Positions 6,966 to 11,553 of a stretch of DNA of 11,553 bases are shown piece by piece. The first letter of the stretch is position 1. The number at the start of each line of letters is the position of its first letter. Source of the stretch: Lachnospiraceae bacterium (GTDB lineage: Bacteria > Bacillota_A > Clostridia > Lachnospirales > Lachnospiraceae); contig JAFPAZ010000118.1 of assembly GCA_017390645.1 (NCBI GenBank), positions 1-11,553 of the forward strand, written 5' to 3'. The notes beneath the pieces were generated by a model. It saw only the letters and a program-made list of their open reading frames with translations, had not been told where the DNA came from and searched no databases. Both the position numbers and the translations under genes were made by a program.

Positions 6966-8078
6966 ATGCAGGAAGGAAAAAAACGACTACAAATTTTAAC
7001 ATGGATTTTAGCGTTTTCGGTTTTGTTTTATTTTGTGAATCGGCAGTACCATTTTGTTCACTTGAGTATTGAAGATGGAAAGATAAGATTTGTTTTTATG
7101 GAAGAGACCATTGATTCTATGGAAGAGCTGGCGAAGGAAGTAAATGCAAGACTGCAGGACGGAGAAGAAGAAGTGAACGTAGTCATCAAAGACATTACTG
7201 ATGAGGAAATTGAAGAAATAAATTCTTATTTGGGAGGATTCTGGGGGGATGTTGTAACCTATGGAGTCACCAGTCATAAATCGACGGTTAAGAGAAATCT
7301 TCAGTTAGAATTGGAATTGTCAGATAATTATTACGTTTATCGTAATTATGTTTATGGTGAACCTATTCCGGGAAATATAAGTGGTGCAGAGGAATTGGTA
7401 CTTAAAGTACGGATTGCGTTGGCAGAATGTTTGCGGCCTGGTATGACAGATTATGAAAAAGAACTTGCGATTTATGAATATATCTTAACACATTGTACGT
7501 ATGGTTTTTTAGAGGAAAATACGGATGATTCCTATAATGTCTATGGGGCATTACTAAAAGGAAAAGCAGTATGTAACGGTTATGCGCAGGCGTTTATGCT
7601 CCTTTGTAGTTGTGCAGGTTTAGAAACCCAGATGATATATGGTGATGCCGGGGGGGAAAGTCATGCGTGGAATTGTGTAAAGCTGGATGGCGAGTGGTAT
7701 ATGGTAGATGTTACATGGGATGATCCGATACCGGATGTGTCAGGAAGAAAGTATTATGCATATTTTAATGTAACTTCTGATTATTTGAGGGTAAATCACA
7801 TCTGGAACGAAGAATGTTTTCCGGAATGTACTGCCAAAAAGTATAATTATTTTTATTATAATGATTTAGTTTGTAAAGATGTTTCCGGATTGAAAGGGAA
7901 GATTGATACATTGTTAAGTGAAAAGAAAAATATTGAAATGCAGTTTCGGATAGAAAATATGGGGGAAAATATATCATTACAAAACATTGCAAATCAAGAT
8001 AATGTGCGCGAGATTGCATGGCAGGTTGAAAAAGCAGGTCCTGATGGAGTTATCTGGGTAGAAATAAAGGGAAGATAA
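6966..8078 (+). CDS. Membrane-anchored transglutaminase-like (papain-fold) protein
   Basis: The protein has 370 residues. A short basic N-terminus (QEGKKR) and one hydrophobic helix at about 9-24 suggest a signal-anchor with the rest outside the membrane. Residues about 40-150 are a hydrophilic region of unknown fold. The transglutaminase-like core follows with an intact Cys-His-Asp triad: Cys203 (KAVCNGYAQAFMLL), His233 (ESHAWNCVKL) and Asp248 (WYMVDVTWDDP). Bacterial members are more often proteases or amidases than cross-linking enzymes, and the substrate is unknown. The C-terminal 90 residues (from about 280) match nothing I recognise. A GAGGTG site (6949-6954) lies 11 bases before the ATG, a slightly long spacing. 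The DUF1700 gene begins 16 bases after its stop, so the two are very probably co-transcribed and may both act at the envelope. Confidence 0.9.
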   Translation: MQEGKKRLQILTWILAFSVLFYFVNRQYHFVHLSIEDGKIRFVFMEETIDSMEELAKEVNARLQDGEEEVNVVIKDITDEEIEEINSYLGGFWGDVVTYGVTSHKSTVKRNLQLELELSDNYYVYRNYVYGEPIPGNISGAEELVLKVRIALAECLRPGMTDYEKELAIYEYILTHCTYGFLEENTDDSYNVYGALLKGKAVCNGYAQAFMLLCSCAGLETQMIYGDAGGESHAWNCVKLDGEWYMVDVTWDDPIPDVSGRKYYAYFNVTSDYLRVNHIWNEECFPECTAKKYNYFYYNDLVCKDVSGLKGKIDTLLSEKKNIEMQFRIENMGENISLQNIANQDNVREIAWQVEKAGPDGVIWVEIKGR

Positions 8079-8094
8079 GGAAGGGAATATACAC

Positions 8095-8595
8095 ATGAAC
8101 AGAGTAGAATTTTTAGAAGGGTTAAATGAAGCGTTAAAAGGAGAAGTGGATTCGAAAGAATATCAGGAAACAATAAAGTATTATTCTGATTATATTGAAG
8201 CGAAAATGAGGGAAGGCTTATCGGAGGAAGAAGTAGTTGAATCTTTAGGTAATCCCAGATTGATTGCGAAATCTATTTTGCAGGCCAGGGAAAATAAATC
8301 AAAAGAATCCGGACGACAGGAACAAAACTATGAAAACAAATCTGCAAGAGCGGAATTTGACCTTGGAAAAGGATTTCGGGCAACACAGATGGAAGATGGA
8401 AGAATAGAATTTAATTATAAGAGATTTCGTTTGAATTCCTGGTATGGGAAACTGATTTTTGCCTTGATTGCGATTTTTATCGTGGTTCTTTTGATTTGTA
8501 TTACTTTTGGAGTTGCATATCTTGCATTTACAATATTACTTCCTGTTGCATTGGTAGCGGGGATTGTATACGTAATATATAGAATGTTAAAGTGA
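8095..8595 (+). CDS. DUF1700/HAAS-domain membrane protein
   Basis: The protein has 166 residues. Residues 1-65 are the HAAS/DUF1700 helical domain (MNRVEFLEGLNEALK, then IKYYSDYIEAKMREGLSEEEVVESLGNP). A charged linker (about 66-120) leads to two adjacent hydrophobic helices at about 122-142 and 143-163, so the N-terminal domain probably sits in the cytoplasm. Family members are usually encoded next to a PadR-type repressor and a DUF4097 protein and are thought to act in membrane-linked regulation. Neither is next to this gene; instead it closes an operon with a flavin reductase and a transglutaminase-like protein. The ribosome site AAGGAAGGG (8077-8085) overlaps the previous stop codon. The molecular function is not known. 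Confidence 0.88.
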   Translation: MNRVEFLEGLNEALKGEVDSKEYQETIKYYSDYIEAKMREGLSEEEVVESLGNPRLIAKSILQARENKSKESGRQEQNYENKSARAEFDLGKGFRATQMEDGRIEFNYKRFRLNSWYGKLIFALIAIFIVVLLICITFGVAYLAFTILLPVALVAGIVYVIYRMLK

Positions 8596-8664
8596 AGTTA
8601 AGTAGGAGAAATTGGTAGTACAGCCGGTAGAAGATGAGAACTACATGAAATCGTTACAATTGTT

Positions 8665-8709
8665 AAAAAAATAGATTCAATTAAAAAAAACAAAAAAATT
8701 CAAAAAAAA
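8665..8709. promoter_or_regulatory. A-tract array (UP-element-like) upstream of the tRNA promoter
   Basis: Four runs of 7-8 A lie at 8665-8671, 8683-8690, 8692-8698 and 8702-8709, ending three bases before the TTGACA box. The last three are spaced about 8-11 bases centre to centre, close to the helical repeat. Such A-rich DNA acts as an RNA polymerase alpha-CTD (UP) element or bends the helix at stable-RNA promoters. The role here is inferred. Confidence 0.5.
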
Positions 8710-8711
8710 CC

Positions 8712-8740
8712 TTGACATTTATCTGGAAACAGTATATACT
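8712..8740 (+). promoter_or_regulatory. Strong sigma-A promoter of the tRNA-Val/tRNA-Met unit
   Basis: Perfect TTGACA (8712-8717), a 17-bp spacer and TATACT (8735-8740). Transcription would start near 8747, about 14 bases before the first tRNA, a normal short tRNA leader. Confidence 0.92.
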
Positions 8741-8760
8741 CATAAATGTGTTAAGGATAT

Positions 8761-8833
8761 GGGATCTTAGCTCAGCTGGGAGAGCATCTGCCTTACAAGC
8801 AGAGGGTCACAGGTTCGAGCCCTGTAGGTCCCA
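8761..8833 (+). tRNA. tRNA-Val (anticodon TAC)
   Basis: A complete cloverleaf folds by eye: acceptor GGGATCT/AGGTCCC (one G-U pair), D-stem GCTC/GAGC, anticodon stem TCTGC/GCAGA with loop CTTACAA (anticodon TAC at 8794-8796), and T-stem ACAGG/CCTGT with loop TTCGAGC. The discriminator is A at 8833. CCA is not encoded (ATT follows), so it is added after transcription. Confidence 0.97.
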
Positions 8834-8849
8834 TTTAGAAAATGAATAT

Positions 8850-8923
8850 GGCGAGATAGCTCAGTTGGCTAGAGCACACGGTTCATACCCGTGGTGTCGA
8901 GGGTTCGAATCCCCCTCTCGCTA
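8850..8923 (+). tRNA. tRNA-Met, elongator type (anticodon CAT)
   Basis: Acceptor GGCGAGA/TCTCGCT with a G1-U72 pair, D-stem GCTC/GAGC, anticodon stem CACGG/CCGTG with loop TTCATAC (anticodon CAT at 8884-8886), and T-loop TTCGAAT. The G1-U72 pair and the TTCATAC loop fit elongator Met as in Bacillus. Initiator Met has a C1-A72 mismatch and GGG/CCC pairs in the anticodon stem, and the lysidine tRNA-Ile has a CTCATAA loop. The T-stem is GAGGG/CCCCC, leaving an A50-C64 mismatch. CCA is not encoded. It lies 16 bases after tRNA-Val. Confidence 0.95.
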
Positions 8924-8935
8924 CTCTAAGGAAAG

Positions 8936-8966
8936 GTGTTGATTTATCAACGCTTTTTCTTTTTTT
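8936..8966 (+). terminator. Rho-independent terminator of the tRNA unit
   Basis: GTGTTGA (8936-8942) pairs with TCAACGC (8947-8953, one G-U pair) around a TTTA loop, with AAA before and a T-run interrupted by a single C from 8954 to 8966. It begins 12 bases after tRNA-Met. Confidence 0.85.
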
Positions 8967-9069
8967 AAATACTTATTTGGCAATATGTTTCGAATTTCCT
9001 GTTTTTGATTGTAGCGCCATGAAGGAATTCGGGTTTTCTATATTGCTTCTTTTTGAAGGGAGTTTTTTC

Positions 9070-9831
9070 ATGGAAGCCTATACTGGTTTTGCAAAAGTAT
9101 ATGATGATTTTATGGATAATGTGAATTATGAACGTTGGACTTCTTATCTTGTGGAGAGAATGAAAGAGTTTGGAATTAAGGAAGGAATTCTTTTGGATTT
9201 GGGCTGCGGTACGGGTAAAATGACCAGGAGACTGTCTGAATATGGATTTGATATGATAGGGATAGACAATTCCTTTGAAATGCTTGATATTGCAAGAGAA
9301 TCATCCGGAGGTGATCAGAGTATTTTGTATCTGCTTCAGGATATGAGAGAGTTTGAATTGTACGGAACTGTATGTGCAGTTACTGCTAATTGCGACAGTT
9401 TAAATTACATTCTGGAATATGAGGATTTGGTTCAGGTGTTCCGGCTGGTGAATAATTATCTTGATCCGGAAGGAATTTTTATTTTTGATGTGAATACTGA
9501 ATATAAGTACAGAGAAATTTTATCAGATAGTACAATTGCGGAAGATCGGGAAGAAATAAGTTTCATTTGGGACAATTATTATTATGAAGATGAAAAAATG
9601 AATGAGTATGATTTGAAACTTTTTGTAAAGGAAGAAAATGGATTGTATCGAAAGCTGCAGGAAACACACTATCAACGCGCGTATACAGTAGAAGAGATTA
9701 GGAATGCCATAAAAGAGGCGGGGATGGAATTAATTGCTATATATGATGCTTTTACGAAAGAAGAGCCTAAAAAAGATTCCCAAAGACTGCATTTTATTGT
9801 AAGAGAAAAAGGCAAAAACATTGATATGTAG
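9070..9831 (+). CDS. Class I SAM-dependent methyltransferase, YqeM-like
   Basis: The protein has 253 residues. It has the Rossmann-type SAM-binding fold: motif I LLDLGCGTGK at residues 41-50, the acidic motif II residue Asp66 (MIGIDNSFEML), and LLQDMREF and CDSLNYI further on. The opening YTGFAKVYDDFMDNVNYERW and the segment DSTIAEDREEISFIW match my recollection of Bacillus YqeM and its relatives; this was not checked by alignment. The methyl acceptor is unknown. The ATG at 9070 is preferred over in-frame starts back to 8977, because GAAGGGAG (9056-9063 region) gives good spacing and family members begin with this conserved motif. The hslO gene starts 35 bases after its stop, which suggests an operon. 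No convincing promoter was found between the tRNA terminator and this start. Confidence 0.92.
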   Translation: MEAYTGFAKVYDDFMDNVNYERWTSYLVERMKEFGIKEGILLDLGCGTGKMTRRLSEYGFDMIGIDNSFEMLDIARESSGGDQSILYLLQDMREFELYGTVCAVTANCDSLNYILEYEDLVQVFRLVNNYLDPEGIFIFDVNTEYKYREILSDSTIAEDREEISFIWDNYYYEDEKMNEYDLKLFVKEENGLYRKLQETHYQRAYTVEEIRNAIKEAGMELIAIYDAFTKEEPKKDSQRLHFIVREKGKNIDM

Positions 9832-9866
9832 GAAATAAAAGGATTTATCAGAAAAAGGAGAAGAAA

Positions 9867-10736
9867 ATGGATTATATTATTAGAGGAACAGCTGCTGAAG
9901 GGCAGGTACGTTTTTTTGCAACAACATCAAAAGAATTGGTTGAAAAAGCCAGACAACTTCATAATACAAGTCCTGTGGCAACGGCGGCATTGGGAAGGTT
10001 GCTGACAGCGGGAGCTATGATGGGAAGTATGTGTAAAAATGATTCTGATGTGATTACATTACAAATTAAATGTAGTGGCCCAATAGAAGGTTTAGTGGTG
10101 ACAGCAGATTCTAAAGCAAATGTAAAGGGATATGTTTTTAATCCGGAAGTAATGCTTCCTCCGAGTGCAAAGGGAAAGCTTGATGTAGGAAGAGCGTTGG
10201 ATTTAGGTGTGTTAAGTGTGATTAAGGATATTGGACTGAAAGAACCTTATGTAGGGCAAACTCATTTGGTTTCAGGTGAAATTGCCGAAGATTTAACCTA
10301 TTATTTTGCTACGTCGGAGCAGATTCCAACTTCTGTGGCTTTAGGTGTATTGATGAATAAGGATAATACAGTAAGACAGGCGGGCGGTTTTATTATTCAG
10401 TTAATGCCTTTTGCAAGTGAAGAAGTGATTTCCGCTTTGGAAGAAAAACTAAAAGAATTTACCTCTATTACGTCATTAATGGATCAGGGAATGACACCGG
10501 AAGATATGATCAACCGGTTGTTGGGGGATTTTGGTGTTACAATATGGGACAAGGTAGATACAAAATTTGAGTGTAATTGTAGTAAAGAAAGAGTGGCTAA
10601 AGCTGTTATGAGCATTGGACGAAAAGACTTAACGGAAATGATAGAAGAAGGTGAGCCAATCGAGGTAAACTGCCATTTTTGTAATGAAAAATATAGTTTT
10701 AGTGTCGAAGAATTGAAAATGATGCTAAAATCATAA
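9867..10736 (+). CDS. hslO: Redox-regulated molecular chaperone Hsp33
   Basis: The protein has 289 residues, the normal length. Hsp33 is a cytoplasmic holdase that is switched on by oxidation and unfolding, and protects proteins during oxidative stress. The N-terminal and middle domains show family sequence (IRGTAAEGQVRFFA, ARQLHNTSPVATAALGRLL, YYFATSEQIPTSVALGV, GGFIIQLMP). The C-terminal redox switch has the four zinc-binding cysteines as CxC and CxxC: Cys236 and Cys238 (FECNCSKER), then Cys269 and Cys272 (NCHFCNEKY). All are present, so redox control should be intact. A ribosome site AAAAAGGAG (8-9 bases upstream) supports the ATG. It follows the methyltransferase gene closely, and the next gene is convergent. 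Confidence 0.98.
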   Translation: MDYIIRGTAAEGQVRFFATTSKELVEKARQLHNTSPVATAALGRLLTAGAMMGSMCKNDSDVITLQIKCSGPIEGLVVTADSKANVKGYVFNPEVMLPPSAKGKLDVGRALDLGVLSVIKDIGLKEPYVGQTHLVSGEIAEDLTYYFATSEQIPTSVALGVLMNKDNTVRQAGGFIIQLMPFASEEVISALEEKLKEFTSITSLMDQGMTPEDMINRLLGDFGVTIWDKVDTKFECNCSKERVAKAVMSIGRKDLTEMIEEGEPIEVNCHFCNEKYSFSVEELKMMLKS

Positions 10737-10756
10737 TAAAGGATGTTAGAAAAAAG

Positions 10757-10867
10757 AGGCTGTTGCGGTGAATGGAAATAGCCGGTAAATCCCCACGAGT
10801 GTGGTGATTTACTGGCTATTAAGCGTACCATTAAGGTTTAGCTTATTCTATATATGCGTAACAGCCT
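10757..10867 (-). terminator. Nested inverted-repeat structure; outer stem is a likely terminator of the minus-strand gene
   Basis: The outer arms AGGCTGTTGCG (10757-10767) and CGTAACAGCCT (10857-10867) pair over 11 bp with one G-U. Read on the minus strand, the stem ends in TCTTTTTT (10750-10757), as a rho-independent terminator should, just beyond the minus gene's stop at 10891. The loop is unusually long (89 bases) and contains the long hairpin at 10777-10820 and a weak TAAGC/GCTTA pair (about 10820-10845), so the whole could fold as a three-way junction. On the plus strand there is no T-run, so hslO termination here is uncertain. Confidence 0.6.
10777..10820. repeat. Long 20-bp inner hairpin between hslO and the convergent gene
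   Basis: Bases 10777-10796 pair with 10801-10820 around a GAGT loop. Twenty positions are opposed with a single C-T mismatch (10792/10805) and one G-U (10784/10813). No T-run follows on either strand. It could block transcription from both sides, or protect or process the 3' ends of the converging transcripts. It could also be a palindromic repetitive element; this cannot be judged from one copy. Confidence 0.8.
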
Positions 10868-10890
10868 TATTGAATTTATTTCTAGTTCTA

Positions 10891-11337
10891 TTATTCTGTT
10901 GTTTCTTCGGAAGAAGGAGTCACTTCCGGGATGTCTTCAGTCAGGGATATATTAGCAGATTCGCTTTGTTCTGTTACGACTGTAGATTCCTCTGTTTCTT
11001 GTTCTTCTGGAGAGGTAATATGAATGGTTCGGTATTCCCTGTCGTGATTTTCTTCAAAAATCTGATCAGAAAAATCATCTGTATCAATATCATCTACATC
11101 CACGATTTCGTTTGTATCAGCTTTTTTTACATCCCACTGAAGTTTTTTCTCTTTGGCAAAATCTAAAGCTTTATTTTTTAGGTTGATTCCCTTGTCAAGG
11201 TAAGGTTTTAGTGGATTCTCATCAGAATTTTCTAAAATTTTAGATTCTTTAATCTTATCACGAAATACATACAAGGCACCACCGACTGCAGCGGTAGTAG
11301 TAGCTAAAAATAAAAGTTTGTTTGTTTTTTTTTCCAT
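10891..11337 (-). CDS. Small membrane-anchored hypothetical protein with acidic Ser/Thr-rich tail
   Basis: The protein has 148 residues and I do not recognise a family. A basic start (MEKKTNK) is followed by one hydrophobic segment at about 8-25 (LLFLATTTAAVGGALYVF), then a Lys-rich helical stretch (about 26-70) and a strongly acidic, low-complexity Glu/Ser/Thr tail from about residue 75 to the end. No cysteine or catalytic motif is visible. The topology suggests a membrane anchor with a disordered tail; some YtxH-like small membrane proteins have a comparable layout, but no homology is claimed. A GAGG ribosome site lies about nine bases before the ATG on the minus strand, and there is a good promoter and a plausible terminator, so it is likely a real gene. 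It is convergent with hslO. Confidence 0.8.
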   Translation of the reverse strand: MEKKTNKLLFLATTTAAVGGALYVFRDKIKESKILENSDENPLKPYLDKGINLKNKALDFAKEKKLQWDVKKADTNEIVDVDDIDTDDFSDQIFEENHDREYRTIHITSPEEQETEESTVVTEQSESANISLTEDIPEVTPSSEETTE

Positions 11338-11380
11338 AATGAAATACCTCGTAAATTATTATAATTATAATAGTATCATA

Positions 11381-11400
11381 GGCAGAATTTATTTTCTGCC
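11381..11400 (-). promoter_or_regulatory. Hairpin in the 5' leader of the minus-strand gene
   Basis: GGCAGAA (11381-11387) and TTCTGCC (11394-11400) are perfect complements around a 6-base AT loop. With transcription starting near 11406 on the minus strand, the hairpin would stand at the extreme 5' end of the transcript, where such stems stabilise mRNA. As DNA it could equally be an operator. There is no T-run, so it is not a terminator. Confidence 0.45.
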
Positions 11401-11412
11401 CTAATACTCTAT

Positions 11413-11441
11413 ATTATAGTATGTTTTGTATAAAAAATCAA
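11413..11441 (-). promoter_or_regulatory. Sigma-A promoter of the small membrane protein gene
   Basis: On the minus strand TTGATT (11441-11436), a 17-bp spacer and a perfect TATAAT (11418-11413). The leader to the ATG at 11337 is about 70 bases. Its -35 box directly abuts that of the divergent plus-strand promoter. Confidence 0.75.
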
Positions 11442-11470
11442 TTGACGTAAGAAAAAAAATAAGTTAAAAT
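11442..11470 (+). promoter_or_regulatory. Sigma-A promoter of the gene at the right edge
   Basis: TTGACG (11442-11447), a 17-bp spacer and TAAAAT (11465-11470). Transcription would start near 11477, about 16 bases before the proposed GTG start, so the leader is very short. Confidence 0.65.
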
Positions 11471-11492
11471 TTTCCTAAAAATAAGGGTGGCA

Positions 11493-11553
11493 GTGACCGA
11501 AACCAGAAGAGAAAAAGCAAAATATAAGAAAAGATACACAGTCGGCTTTCGTA
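11493..11553 (+). CDS. Start of an unidentified protein, truncated by the window end
   Basis: A GTG at 11493 follows AAGGG (11483-11487) by five bases and lies behind a good promoter. The frame stays open to the window edge: about 20 residues, very rich in Lys and Arg (TETRREKAKYKKRYTVGF). A basic N-terminus like this often precedes a membrane helix, but nothing beyond is visible. GTG at 11487 is in frame but would sit inside the ribosome site. No function can be proposed. Confidence 0.5.
   Translation, partial: MTETRREKAKYKKRYTVGFR

Noticed and set aside
8712..8942. 76-codon plus-strand ORF
   Set aside because: It runs through the tRNA promoter and both tRNA genes. The translated string (SSAGRASALQAEGHRFEPC) is a well-known false protein from tRNA sequence.
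8977..9069. Upstream extension of the methyltransferase
   Set aside because: The extra residues are hydrophobic and unlike the family start. GAAGGGAG precedes the ATG at 9070, where the conserved motif begins.
8971..9069. Promoter for the methyltransferase-hslO operon
   Set aside because: TTGGCA (8977) and TTGATT (9005) were tried as -35 boxes, but no reasonable -10 box occurs 16-18 bases downstream of either.
10757..10867. Complete MITE or insertion sequence
   Set aside because: There is no target-site duplication, no transposase and only one copy in the window. A structured terminator explains the outer stem.
10801..11166. 121-codon plus-strand ORF rich in Phe/Leu
   Set aside because: It starts inside the inner hairpin and is antisense to the better supported minus-strand gene. 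It has no ribosome site and its composition reflects the complement of Lys/Glu codons.

Overview
The window is low-GC, AT-rich DNA with strong AGGAGG-type ribosome binding sites, canonical TTGACA/TATAAT promoters and Firmicutes-type tRNAs. The gene content (two-FtsX-domain ABC permease, 7TM-EAL protein, cytoplasmic hybrid kinase, HAAS/DUF1700 protein, YqeM-like methyltransferase next to Hsp33) suggests a gut-type Clostridia, most likely Lachnospiraceae. That placement is inferred from style and family content and was not tested by a search.

Layout. Positions 1-1365 hold the C-terminal part of an ABC transporter permease that starts outside the window. It is followed by an HTH (XRE) regulator fused to a DUF4097-like beta-rich region (1425-2303). 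A 248-bp AT-rich intergenic region with many NCGAA/TTCGN motifs and inverted repeats carries the promoter of a membrane-bound EAL-domain c-di-GMP phosphodiesterase (2552-4474), which ends in a clear terminator. A well-formed promoter at 4639-4667 drives a soluble PAS-HisKA-HATPase-REC hybrid histidine kinase (4708-6321). Next come three same-strand genes with short gaps, a probable operon: a flavin reductase-like protein, a membrane-anchored transglutaminase-like protein and a DUF1700/HAAS protein (6417-8595).

A two-gene tRNA unit (Val-TAC, elongator Met-CAT) at 8761-8923 has its own strong promoter, upstream A-tracts and a terminator. It is followed by a probable operon of a YqeM-like SAM methyltransferase and the redox chaperone Hsp33 (hslO) (9070-10736). 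A nested inverted-repeat structure (10757-10867) lies between hslO and a convergent minus-strand gene for a small membrane-anchored protein with an acidic Ser/Thr-rich tail (10891-11337). That gene shares a compact divergent promoter region with a plus-strand gene that begins at about 11493 and runs off the end.

How they work together: the left half is signalling and regulation (transporter with adjacent regulator, c-di-GMP turnover, phosphorelay). The right half is mostly housekeeping (tRNAs, Hsp33). I see no phage, IS, CRISPR or defence genes. No clear new multi-gene system is visible. The items most worth a second look are the HTH/DUF4097-like fusion, the CGAA motif cluster over the EAL promoter, the nested hairpin element after hslO, and the hybrid kinase with a non-canonical H-box.
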